This document shows positions 12,207 through 23,825 of a DNA stretch of 64,000 bases, piece by piece. The notes under the pieces are model-generated. The model saw only the letters and a program-made list of their open reading frames with translations, was not told the origin of the DNA and did no database searches. The stretch is from Amphirosellinia nigrospora (taxonomy: Eukaryota; Ascomycota; Sordariomycetes; Xylariales; Xylariaceae): positions 5,847,058 through 5,911,057 of the forward strand of contig SCHM01000003.1 in NCBI GenBank assembly GCA_004123355.1, in the 5' to 3' direction. How positions within the stretch are numbered: the first letter of the stretch is position 1; each line of letters starts with the position of its first letter. The position numbers and the translations under genes were made by a program.

Positions 12207-15200
12207 ATGGATCAACAACAGCTCGTCGCGCTGCTTCAGGCGTGCCAGATCCGTGAGTTCTGTGCCCTCTCTTTCTCAGCGCCTCCATAGCCTGCTGTCA
12301 CTGTTGCTGTTGTTATCGCGATCCCATCTCCATCGCCCAAGCTGACCCTGTCTCTCTTCTTTCCATAGCTGATACCCAGAAGGTCAAAGCTGCCACGGCT
12401 GAGCTGCGCAAGAACTTTTACCCTCACCCGGACTCCCTGCTTGGCCTGCTCCATGTCATCGTCTCCCACTCTGAGGCCACGGTGCGCATGCTAGCTGCTG
12501 TCCAGGCCCTGCGCCTTGTGCCCAAACACTGGAAGAAGATCGATGCTTCCCAGAAGCCCGAGGTTCGCAATCAGCTGCTCCAGACTATTGTCAACGAGCA
12601 GGATGGCAAGTGTCGGCACGGTCAGTCGCGTGTTATTGCCGCCATTGCAACCCTCGACTTCGACAATAACGAATGGGCCGACCTAATCCCCAACGTTACC
12701 CAGCTAGCGACCTCGGAAAATGTCATCCATCGTGAGGTCGGCTCCTATATCATCTTCAGTCTTCTTGAGGCCAACCCGACCTACTTTGAGAGCCACTTGG
12801 CCAAGCTCTTTGAGCTGTTCACCAAGACCATTCGAGACCCCAAAGTCGCGATGTCCGCGTGAACACTATGCTCTCCATCAGCGCTGCGCTCATGTTGATC
12901 GATGTTGATGAGGACGAGCAAGCTCTTAATGCTGTGCAGGAGTTTATCCCTGCCATGGTTGATGTGCTCAAGGACGCCGTCCAGAACGACGATGATGAGC
13001 GCATTCAGCAAGCTTTCGAAGTTTTCCAATCCTTCCTCGCTTACGAATCTGCTCTTATTTCCCGCTACTTCAAGGATCTCGTCCAGTTCATGCTCGAGCT
13101 AGCCTCCAACACTGCTGTCGACAGTGATGTGCGTTGCCAGGCTCTCGCCTTCCTGGCGCAATGCGTAAGATACAGACGTATGAAGATTCAGGGCGTACCG
13201 GACATGGCCGCACAGCTTATGAGGAAGAGTCTAATGATTCTCTCGGAACTGGAGGACGACGATGAGGAAGATGATGCTACCCCTGCAAGGGCTGCCCTCG
13301 CCTTGATTGACCAACTTGCGAGTGATCTCCCTCCCCGCCAAGTCATCGTTCCCCTATTGGACGACTTCCAGAAATACGCTACCTCTGAAAATTCTGGCCA
13401 TCGCAGGGCTTGTATCTTGGCGCTCGGGAACTGCGCCGAGGGCGCCCCAGAGTTTGTCTCGACTCAGATTGGTTCACTGATGCCTGCAGTTCTCCAATTA
13501 TTACAAGACCGTGAGAGAACTGTTCGATACTCCGCCTTGGTAGGGCTCATTCGCATTGGTGAAGACCTTGCTGATAGCATGGCCGCGCATCATGATGCAA
13601 TTTTGACCGCTCTACTTCTCAACTTAGATGCTGCAAGTAACGATCAGGCTGACAAGCAGAACGTCGAAATTATTCGATCAGTCTGTGGTGTCATCGATTC
13701 GCTAGCTGAGGGGCTCAGCTCCGATGTCATGGCCAAGTATGGCGAAACCATGATCCACCGTGTCGGTTCGTTCTTATCTCATCCTGGTTTCACGGTTAAA
13801 GCAGCTGCGGCCGGCGCTCTGGGTGCTATTGCTTCAGCCGTTAAGAGTGCCTTCAAACCGTTCTTGAAGGAGACGATGGAGGCTATGTCTACCTATATCA
13901 TGGTTGAAAGCGGTGAAGACGAGCTTGCGCTGCGAAGTGCCGTGTGCGATGCTATGGGGCGTATTGCCGTTGGAGTTGGTGCTCAGGAGTTCCACCCGTA
14001 CGTTATGCCGCTATTACTGGCCAGTGAAAAGGCCTTGCATCTCGGCAACGCCCGCCTTCGCGAGACAACGTTCATTTTATGGAGTCAACTCGCCACTGTT
14101 TATGAAGGTGATCTTGGTGACTCTTTGGCTGGGATTTTCAACGGGCTATTTGAAAGTCTCGAGCTTGAAGAAGAGGAAGTTGATTTTGATTTATCCGAAG
14201 AGGTGGAGGGCTTGATTGCCGACAAAAAGGACAAGGTTAAAGGTTCTATTGAACTAGACGATGACGAAGATGAGATGGACGATGATGACGATGACGATGA
14301 TGAATGGGATGATCTCGTAGGCGTCTCCGCGCAGGCGTTGGAGAAAGAGATTGCACTTGAAGTACTAGGCGATGTCATCTATGCTTCCAAGGAGAGGAGC
14401 GCTCCTTATATCGAAAAGGCAGTTGAACTTGTCGCACCATTTGCCGAGCACTCATACGAAGGCTGTCGCAAGACTGCGATCGGAACACTTTGGAGGACAT
14501 ATGCTTGCGTTTGGGAAGCCATGGAAAAGCAAACCGGCCAGAAATGGGCTCCTGGCCTACCCTTGAACTTCGAGCCAATTACCAACATTGTCAAACTGGG
14601 CGAGATTGTAACAACCGCTACAATGCATATATGGCAAGATGAAGCTGACCGGTAAGTTTTAGTTCCTTTCCAAAATATTCATCTATCACTCCCTTCCCTC
14701 CCCCCTCTCCCAGGCTACAATGATGATCGCTTTACGTTATACCCAGCTCACTCAGACGCTATTTGCGGTTGCTGAGAACACGTTTATCAACAAAATCTGA
14801 TCTAGCCCTTCCATATCATATTATGAGCACAAGTGGATGTTGGCGATCTTCAATACTAACATACGATTAGGGACGTCGTTACAGAAATCAATCGAAGCGT
14901 GGCCTCTACCCTCAAAGCTACTGGTCCTTCTATCTTAGGACAAAAAGCTATGATGGAACAAATTATCACAGTGCTCGGCACTATCACCACTAGGTGCCAC
15001 CCCTGCCAACAGGATCTTGGCGATGAAGATGAGAATCAAGACGATCTTCAAGGGAGCTCCGAGTGGGATTGGCTTATCATCGATACAGCACTAGATGTCC
15101 TGATTGGCCTTGCAGCGGCGCTAGGATCCCAGTTTGCCGAAATTTGGAAGGTCTTCCAGAAGCCAGTTCTCAAGTTCATCAGCTCAAATGAGCATATTGA

Positions 15201-15806
15201 GCGGTCAACTGCTGTTGGTGTCGTGGCCGAGTGTGTCCAATACATGGGTTCCGCAGTAACACCTTATACGTCAACCTTGCTGTCTCCCTTGTTACACCGT
15301 CTGTCCGATGAGGACCAGGAGACCAAGTCGAATACAGCCTACGCCTTGGGGCAGCTTGTGTATCACTCCGAAGATGAGGCAACCTACTTGCCTAGCTTCC
15401 CACAGATCTTGCGCAGCCTGGAGCCGCTATTGCAAATCCAAGCCCAACGTCTCCAAGACAACGCCGCAGGTTGTCTATGCCGCATGATTTTGTCTAATCC
15501 GAATCAGGTCCCCATTCCAGAAGTCTTGCCAGCGCTTGTTGACTTGCTACCCCTCAAAGAAGACTACGAGGAGAACAAGCCTATGAGTGCTTGCATAAGC
15601 TTTGTAAGTCAATGCCCATGCCCATACCTTAGCAATCGACTATGGCACTAACAATGGACTCTAGATGTGGCGGGCAACCCCACCGTGCAGGAACTGACAC
15701 CTCGTTTGGTGTCCGTTTTCGAACAGGTCCTCGGTCCCCGGAGGATCAACTCGAGGAAGAGACCAGGCAACTGGTACTGGAGTTAGTGCGTACCCTCAAT
15801 AAGTAA
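12207..15806 (+). CDS. kap123: Importin beta-4 / karyopherin Kap123-like
   Basis: A HEAT-repeat nuclear transport receptor, importing ribosomal proteins and histones in yeast. The N-terminus MDQQQLVALLQACQIPDTQKVK and the HEAT array match Kap123/importin-4. An acidic loop (DDDEDEMDDDDDDDDEWDD, about 14259-14310) sits in the usual central position. Exons are 12207-12252, 12369-14651, 14871-15603 and 15665-15806. The 219-nt third-exon intron has a consensus TACTAAC branch site at about 14855. The protein ends LVRTLNK. Three single-base frame changes are apparent (near 12850, 15582 and 15742, the last in a C run), with conserved sequence on both sides. The total of about 1,090 residues matches the family, so I take the locus as functional. 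Confidence 0.9.
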
Positions 15807-18800
15807 GACGACGCAGATATTACATGGCGGCCGCCGAGGCTGCACTTCGCATGTGGGTTAGGGGCACTGGGTTTTAGAGGCATTAGGTCGGCACTGGGTT
15901 GGAACTGGAAAAGCAATGAGAGCATGAACTGTATGAATGAATGAGGGATCAGGCTCTGAAGGTGGCAAAATTTGACTTTGATGCATAGATGATTCCCCGG
16001 CGATAAAGGCGATATGCGAGGCTCGCATTTCGCATCTACTTATTCCAGAGCGACAAATTTTATGTTACCCTCCGAATTTTGAAGTAGCTACAACAGCTGA
16101 ATAGAGCACATTCGAGAGTAAGCCAACGACGGCGCAACCATGCCCTACACGTCCTACCGTACACTAAAAACCCATGAAACGAACAAATCTTCATTAAGCC
16201 AGATTGATTTTGTCCGCCACTTGGTCGAGTCTAAGATGCGGTGCAGCCTATCGTGCTTTGAAAATTGTTCAAGTCTGGCTTATAGATGACCTTTTAGCAC
16301 TCCATGACAACTTAAACTGGATTGCACTTTATTCCATACCCTCTGCCTTGAATAATTCATCGATGTCATGAACAAAATGCGCGTTATGTACCGTCATGTG
16401 CGATGTAGATAGAGAATAACTCGCTTGAGAGATGGGATGTACCTATATCTAATAGTCATATTGGTAGAGGAGCGTTCACTCGATAGTCATAGAGTTTCGA
16501 TGCATCCCTCCACCCACTACTACAACGACGAAGTACCTACATACCTTACCAGGAAACCAAATACACTTTTAAAAAATCGGAAAAAATCCAGGACCCAAGT
16601 ATAGAGAGACTTGGGTCGGTTCGAGCTATACTACTGTGCTGCGTAGGTACCTAGGATGTAGCCCACCACACACATTCAGCCTATTGGCTGGACAACATTC
16701 GTATCGATCATAATCAATAAATTGTGCCGCACACACACGCAGGGACCTTGCATGTGTGTGGGTGATATCATCCATTATCTACGTCTTTGATTTTTTTCTT
16801 CTTCTTCTCTTTCTTTATGGTGTTACGTATGCTGCTGCCATTGAGGCGAGGCGAGATTACGGCTGGCGCGGTTGGTGATGTGGCCTTTTATATAGAGTTT
16901 CGATCTAAAGATATAATTGGAAGAATGTCTGGATCTCAGGGCTATTTTATAGTTGTTGCTAGATTATGCGCTTGATTGGAATCCACGTTCTTGTTATGGC
17001 AGTACTGCAGCCTCTGGCTTTCGGTCTACCCGAGGAGAGAATGCGCCGCGTTGAACATGTTGGTCGGGCTACTTTACGTGCGTGTCGTGAGTTATTGAGT
17101 CATTTAACGGCTCGGGTCTACTATCGTTGACTCTTGAATCTCGGGTAAAAAAAGTAGCCTAGATAGGCTCCGTAGATAAACCGTTGAGATGTACTTAAGC
17201 ATGTCTCTCTTCAATCTGAGAGGCGAACCACATACACCAATTGTTGTTCGTATTTTGTCTACTTCCTATCTGCAGCGGTATCTTGATGCCAAGCAAGGGA
17301 ACAAGAACAGGGGGGAAGGATAGCTCCGATCCAAACACCAGTGGCTCGATTGCCGCCCGCTAGCTGTGAAGAATCACGGCACGGAATGTGATTTACCTGC
17401 TCCGTCCCCTGGTCGCAACCCTTGTACCTACCCTGGTAACTGACGAGCTCTCAGAGTTGCTGCTGGTAGTTTGTATGTAACAAGCGTAGCTTAATACATA
17501 GCTTCTAAGCGGCGGAAGATCTTGTCTGGCTATTTGTCACCTGTCACTTCTGATATACGCAGGAAACCGGGAGGCCGTCAGGTTCGTGCTGGGGAAGTAC
17601 ATGGTGTATGTATGTTCGTTGCGGACGATCATTTGGCCACGCTACTTCTCCTTACTACTGTACATAGTAGAATCCAAAGAAACCAGTTGTCTCTCTACCA
17701 GCTGATCTGATTAGTCGAGAGCGAGGGGAAACGCAGAAGATGCCAGAAAGTCCGTACATGAATTCCCAGTTCCAGGTCTATTTATACTAAGAACGGCTGT
17801 CAAAGGCGACGCAGGTATGCCGTGCATCCCCATGAACCATACGAAGCCCAGTCAGTCGTTACGAGTTGTCTTCTAGGTGCCACCGACGTCTCTTTGCCCA
17901 GGTTTGGTAGGTATGACAATGCAAGATTACAGCTGTTAGGCGAAAGGTTGCTCACAGGGCCGCCGCAGTCGGTCGTTGTCTTACCCTCAAACGTGAATGC
18001 GCGCTCCCCGGGAAGCACGAAGCGTGGGACGGATAAGCACAGTATTACAGTGTTTGACCCAAGATCGAATCCTACGTCGATTTCCCGTCTGCGTCGAGTC
18101 GAGTCCGCTCGCAAACTAGACGATGGATATCCGGATCTGCCATCGTTAATAGCCACAGAGCAGTTTTAATCGAGTCCTGACGTAATCTAATCATTGTCTA
18201 GCATAGATAGAGGTGCGGCAGGCCGATGTAACAGAGTGAAGCTGGGTACATAGATAGGGAGCATATAGAGTTCTAATTAACCCTTGCTTGCTTCCGCCAT
18301 ACAGAATACATCGACCATCCCTGCCCAGTACCTGATAGAGATTTTTTTGGAGACTTGAAACATTAGAACACGCTTGGAACTGCAGTTGGCCCGAGGGCGC
18401 CCGTGCTATGTATGTACGTCGACCAAGGCCGGCAGTCGAGCGCGGGATGTGTGTGGGTTGGGCTCCGCAATCGTACAGTCGGGACGACTAGGAAGTGGGA
18501 AAAGTAGATGAGGATCGAGCCCGTACGTTCTGATATCTGATCTCTCCAACTATATATCTACTCGCGCACGCGCTCTATATATACCGCCAGGTACAAGTGC
18601 CACTGCCGTCGAAGCAGGCGATAAAAAGACTTTTCCCGGGAAAACCAATGGAGTTTTCCAAGCTTCTGGATACGGATTAGGCTAGAGTACTGAAAGAGGT
18701 ATGTAAGTGATGCTCTCGGCCGATCTTTTCCCACGTAAGGACTCTCGCCTCCTCTTTACTGGAATAACATGTCTCTCCCCTTGACTCGCCTGACGTTACA

Positions 18801-19792
18801 TGGTGGCATATATAGTGGTTTTCAGCTATGAGCTTCCTTTTCATCCGTAATGTCTTGTTGCCGCCTTGTCATAGAGACATCATCACCCAGCCATCCTTCC
18901 CCTCCAACGACCCGACGGCGTCACTTTGTCCCATGTGCTTCAGCAGAAATGAACAGGATGCGGGCGTTTTCAACGGCTAAGGACTGGTTCCGCCTTAATT
19001 GTGATGTCGAGGTGTACATATGTCAGATAATAATCTCCCAGCCGTCTCATGCAAGAAAAAGACTTCCCGATGCACTGGTCTCATGTCTTGCCTCGCTCGC
19101 TAGCGGAACGTAAAATGTACCTGTTGCCTGTAGTATACTTCAAGTTACAAGCTAGCAAATCCCAGTTCTCTTGGTACCAACTAAAAACAAGTGACAAGAG
19201 TTGATCGACCTGCTTTTGGATCCTACCATATGTTGGAGCTCTTCTTTTGCCTGCTCTCGCTAGCATGCCAGGTGCAACGTCACCAGTCCATCAGAGCTGG
19301 CCGCGCATGTTTTCCGACATGGATGAATGTACATCTGGCTCCTCATGCAAGCTACTATACATGTCTCGACCAACCATCCGGCTAGAAAAGCGAGTCGGGA
19401 CGTGCACTTTGTACTCCGTCGCCTGGTTGTTTCGATGCGGCCGGCAGCGATCAGCAGACATGCAGGCAAAGTCGTTGAATGATGGACAACAAACAAGCAA
19501 GGAATCCTGGCTAGGTTAGAATAATACACGGTACATATTAGAATGTGCGTATATGTACCGCGAGTGGTATCACTTAAGTTCGCCCCCTTCCTTTGTTTCT
19601 CGCACTGCTCACCACCAGTTCATCCTCAACACCGGATTCGAATTGGCAAGCGTATGAAAAAGAAAGGAAACAGTCGGGGTGTGCTGTCATTCGCTTCATC
19701 ACTCGCTATATACTAACGTACCCTTCACTTTTTCTGGTTTATTGTACGCTCGGTTACTATAGTCCTCTCGCTTTACGACGACAGTATCGACG
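15807..19792. other. Long gene-poor interval
   Basis: About 4 kb without a recognisable gene. Overlapping open frames on both strands at 17800-18169 (about 115 residues each) have no family motif and are mutual shadows. A polypyrimidine tract lies at 16788-16815 and a TAGGTACCTAGG palindrome at 16644-16655. It may be a long 5' regulatory region for the wall-protein gene, hold noncoding transcripts, or hide a gene broken by indels. Confidence 0.45.
19706..19713 (+). promoter_or_regulatory. TATA-like box of the PIR-like gene
   Basis: CTATATAC about 80-87 bases upstream of the wall-protein ATG. Assigned by sequence and spacing only. Confidence 0.4.
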
Positions 19793-20856
19793 ATGCAGCT
19801 CGCTCTCGCTCTCACCTCAGCGCTCTTAGGCGTTGCCATTGCCGCACCACAGGGTGTCACTGATAAGCTGACACCCACTGGCGCCGCTCCGGCCGGCTGC
19901 ACAGGGACTTTCGATGGCAAATTCGAGATCACGGTTGCTAAAGTAACTAAGGAGAAGAGAAGCATCCCCGAGGTAAGAGTCGCCGTGAGTGAAGGCCCGC
20001 TAAACACCGGATATGACTGACAAGGTGATATAGAAAAGGGCGGAATGTGGCTCTGAGGGAACTCTTGTCGTCGACCTAAAGGATGGTTCAACTTTCGACG
20101 CTCAGGGCCGCACTGGATATATTGCATCCAATTACCAGTTCCAGTTTGATGCTCCGGCTCAAGCCGGCGCCATCTTCACCAGTGGTTTCTCTGTTTGTGA
20201 GAACAACATTTTGGCTTTGGGCTCTTCCACGACCTTTACCAATGTCTGTCGGGTAACTTTTACAATCTGTACGATCGAACATGGGCGGCGCAGTGTGAAC
20301 CGGTCTCTATCATCGCTGTTCCCTGCGGCTCGGGCGCAGCGGCAAACCAATCTCCTGACGGCCAAGTTATCGGAACGACGGTTGTACAGACAACCATAGT
20401 CACGGCATTACCAGACGGACAACCTCAGGTGGTCACGACGAGCGTTCCTGTTCCCATATACACCACCTATGTGCCTGTGAGCGAGTATACGGACGGACAA
20501 ATCCAAGTGACGCCCACCGGTGGTGCCCCCCGCCGCCTACGGTGACCGAAACGGCCGCTCCTCCCCCGCCGCCAGCGACAACGTCTGAGTCAACTCCCGT
20601 CGTGACCCCGGTGCCTCTGCCTACTCCCGTCAGTTCCTCAACAGTGGCGACTAGCAGCAGCAGCAGCAGTGAGGTGGAAACTCCCTCGGCCACCACCACC
20701 CCCGCAAGCACTCCCACTCCTACTCCCACTACTTCATCTTCGTCTGCGCCGGCACCCTGCTACGACCTCGGCTCCGCCAACCGGAGATCGTCGCATGTTG
20801 CCGCAGGCTCGATTCTGGTATGGTTGCATTCCTTTTTAAGGAAGCCAAACGGATAA
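19793..20856 (+). CDS. PIR-like covalently linked cell-wall protein
   Basis: A secreted wall mannoprotein. A signal peptide (MQLALALTSALLGVAIAAPQ) is followed by a short propeptide and a Kex2-type KR site (EKRAECGSEGTL) just after a 61-nt intron (19973-20033). The next domain contains AQGRTGYIASNYQFQFD, CENNILALGSS, the GNFYNLYDR motif and CEP, which match the Cys-containing C-terminal domain of yeast PIR proteins. A long Pro/Ser/Thr linker with DGQ-type motifs (VPVPIYTTYVPVS) follows, likely heavily O-glycosylated. At least two frame changes are apparent (near 20238 and 20528, at T and C runs). Around 20755-20856 a small-residue, hydrophobic tail suggestive of a GPI signal is scattered over more than one frame, so the C-terminus given is provisional. 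It contributes to wall structure and adhesion by analogy. Confidence 0.78.
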
Positions 20857-21594
20857 TATCGACTAGATCCAGCTTGGAAATATGAAATAAGAAGTTTTCA
20901 GCGTTTGAGATAGGCGGTCTTAATGAAGGGAACACGACGGGCTAGGAATAATAAAGCGAGCAAGCAATAATAGCAACCACCATATTGAAAATGTTAATTA
21001 GTGTTTTATGACAAGACTTAGGCCGAGACGACGGTGATGATAATAATTAGGCACACGTCGCTTTACCCTGACAAGCTGCATCGTCTTTCTTAGTTTTTGA
21101 ACTTCAACCCATCATATTAGTAGGCCGTGCGAGATCGTGTTACGCAGCATGTAGACTTCAATGTTTTTAGAGATCTTAACCTATATGAAGGATTACGCAG
21201 AATAGTACAAGAAAAAATAGTTGAAGTCGAGAGATGCAAGGGCAAATGCTGTATAATAGTTGGCGAGTGAGAAATTTATGCGGCAGAGTCCGATGATGAA
21301 AGCGAAAGTATTAGGTAGTTACTTACACGCCCTCGGGTACCTAAGGTAGCCGAGCAGCGCTGAGCCAACCAACTAGCGCCTGCACAGCCAATGCGCCAGG
21401 GCTTATCCTAGCGTATACTTTAAATCTGCAACACGGTCGCATCTCGTCTACTTACCTTGCCTCGCCTCACTTCGACCAAGATACATATCGCAGTCTGCAC
21501 TGCCCGCCGTCCTCAACCGTCCTACCTCGCTACTTGTTGTTACGTGGAGCTACATGCCCAGATACATGTTCGAGCGGTAGCAGTAGCAGCAACC
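20857..21594. other. Intergenic spacer
   Basis: About 740 bases between the wall-protein gene and the zinc-finger gene. No coding sequence was recognised. A GGTACCTAAGGTAG motif lies at 21336-21349, one of a set scattered through the window's noncoding DNA. Confidence 0.5.
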
Positions 21595-22452
21595 ATGTCA
21601 GAGTACTGGAAGTCCACGCCTAAATACTGGTGCAAGCACTGCAGCATCTATGTCCGCGACACCAAGCTCGAGCGCACCAACCACGAAGCCACCGCAAAGC
21701 ACCAGTATGGGCTGAAACGCTTCCTACGCGACCTCCACCGCGGCCACGAGAACGAGCTACGAGAGAAAGACCGCGCCAAGAGGGAGATCGACCGTCTCAA
21801 TGGCATCACCACCAAACCCCCACGTCTTCCTCCTCTTCGACCGCGGGCGCCAGCACCGCCACCGCCACGGCTGCTCAACGCCAGCAACAATGGGAGCAGC
21901 TCGCCGAAATGGGCATCGACGTCCCGACCGAGCTGCGTCGCGACATGGCCCTGGCAGGCGAGTGGAAAGTTACCAACACGCGCGTGATAGACGATGCCCC
22001 CGACCACAGTAATGACGGCTCCGAGTCAAAACCCGCGAATGTTGATGCTGCCACGGCCGGCGTGCGAAAACGGCCCAAGGGAGAAGATGAAGAAGACAGA
22101 GACGAAGAGGAAGCGAAAGTACAAAGTCTGTTCAAGAAGCCGAGAAGATGGGGCGTGACACCAAATACGCTGGGAAGAAGATGCTGCCCTCGATGCACTG
22201 CTCAGTGCGCCGCTCGCAAAACCGCCCAAGAAGGAGGAAGATGAGGATACAAAGCCAACCATCAACGAAGACATGACTCCCATCATTAAGAAAGAGGAGC
22301 CTGACGCAGATGGGTTATTGTCTGGTATCACCGAACCGGCAGCCGATGAACAAGCTTCAGAATTCGCTATAAAAGAGGAGCCCGACAAGAAATCCTCAGA
22401 CTCGGTGGTGGTCTTCAAGAAAAGGAAACCGAAGAACATTCGCCAGAAATAG
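21595..22452 (+). CDS. U1-type zinc finger splicing factor (WBP4/FBP21-like)
   Basis: Probable spliceosome-associated nuclear protein. The N-terminus (MSEYWKSTPKYWCKHC, then H and KH after about 16 residues) is a matrin/U1-type C2H2 finger, a fold that binds RNA and snRNP proteins. It is followed by a basic coiled segment (RDLHRGHENELREKDRAKRE), an alanine/glutamine linker and a conserved block QWEQLAEMGIDVPTELRRDM. The long acidic/lysine C-terminal half ends VVFKKRKPKNIRQK, typical of WBP4/FBP21 homologues. No intron is evident. Three apparent single-base frame changes (near 21825, 22150 and 22185) split the gene into three frames; the C-terminal third would be missed by single-frame calling. 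The start is well placed because the finger begins within ten residues. Confidence 0.8.
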
Positions 22453-22985
22453 ACACTCGCTCATACCCGCGGCAACAGTTCTATGAATATCCAGTGATGG
22501 TTCATGCGCATCTATAGTGCCTCGTCGCATATCCCTACGGGAAATCACTCCTATAGGCACTCTACAAATCACACGATTCTCGTCTCCTGGTGGTGGAAGT
22601 TTCTAAGGTCGAAATATACCATGACGCTTCTGAATGCGCCTACTGGATTATTCATAGTCAGCTCAGGACGGAAAGGATTCTGCTTCATACGGCCTGTTCT
22701 GCTGTGCTACACACTCAACAATAACATGTTGTATACCGTCGGCTAGCTATATTCGAGTCGTGGCATACTTCCACTTATGACGTCGATGATGGATATGATG
22801 CTCATCATGCCGCCGAATCAACTTGGTCGACGAAGGCTAAACTCATTGTACTGGTAGTGACTGAGAGTCGCCCTGGTAAACTGCTCGTTGTCGAGTACTA
22901 AAGGGTTACGTTGCTTGGCTATCCGCGAGTGATTCGAGATGCTTAAGTGCAGCTCAACGTTTAGCCCGGACCAGCTTAAGTCTAG
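22453..22985. other. Intergenic spacer
   Basis: About 530 bases. A short open frame at 22504-22746 has no recognisable features. No other structure was seen. Confidence 0.45.
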
Positions 22986-23283
22986 ATGACAAAAGTATCT
23001 GGACACGAAGGCATATTTTTCTTGGCAGGAGTCATTTCTCTGCTCGGACTATCATCAACTCCGCCGACGCACCAGCGTTCGAGATCACCTATGATATTTC
23101 AGTCCTCGACGATCCGAATATCTGGCCTTGTAACGACGAGCACTCTAAGGTCGACAAAACATGAAGTATCACCGATGCGCCGTGGCTACAAATCACACCT
23201 TCGGCCCTATCAATGCCTGGGGGAACTCTGGAGCGTTATCTTTCAGCGCCACGAACGTTGGTAGGGTCTGTGTGGAATTATAG
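22986..23283 (+). CDS. Small secreted protein candidate, split across frames
   Basis: A short locus seen only when adjacent frames are compared. The first frame starts at ATG 22986 and has a hydrophobic signal-like core (GIFFLAGVISLLGLSS). A second frame carries FEITYDISVLDDPNIWPC. A third carries NHTFGPINAWGNSGALSFSA and ends VCVEL before TAG at 23281-23283. The segments abut, run in the same direction and change frame in the same way as verified genes nearby. This suggests one secreted product of about 95-100 residues with two cysteines. I do not recognise the family. Small secreted fungal proteins may be effectors, wall proteins or self/non-self factors, but nothing here decides between them. 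Confidence 0.5.
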
Positions 23284-23825
23284 GTTGTTGTGTGTCAAAA
23301 AGACCGGAAATAGGCTCATGAAACTCCGTTGATTAGCATTAAGGGACAAGCATATTGTCCCTTGAAGTCAGTTACGCTATGTCTTCTATAGGACCAGATA
23401 GCGAGGCTAGTCACTCGGCCCAGAATATACGGCATTCAAATACATCTAAGGATCAGCGTAGACCCTATAAATTTTATGATGCCGTCTAAATGTGTCTTAT
23501 TAGCCCGTTTCAAGTGGTAGTGTGATACGACCTCGAAAACCAAGATCTGAAGGAGGGGAAGGAATAAATAGAATGTGATAGTAGTCTGTACACCAGTAGT
23601 TACCAGCAATTTGAGTTGGGTTCTGTTGATGGATCAGAGGTTCAAGGTAGCAGATAAGGGGCTATCTTACATAGATTATGGCTTTACGAAAGGTGTAGTA
23701 GAGAGGATACAAGCACATGAGAATTCCTTGGGTGTTGGCTCTAGATGGAATCAAGGTAGTCCTGTCCATATATAAACCAAAGGTAGAGATCGAGTCTACA
23801 ATTATGTGTATGGCTATAACAGGTT
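23284..23825. other. Intergenic spacer
   Basis: About 540 bases downstream of both flanking genes, which converge here. The open frame at 23717-24118 is antisense to the HET gene. No other coding signal was recognised. Confidence 0.45.

Noticed and set aside
14100-14378. Minus-strand Ser-rich open frame
   Set aside because: It is the complement of the importin acidic loop (GAT/GAC codons read as serine codons).
17800-18169. Overlapping 115-codon frames on both strands
   Set aside because: No motif, no splice support, and each is the shadow of the other.
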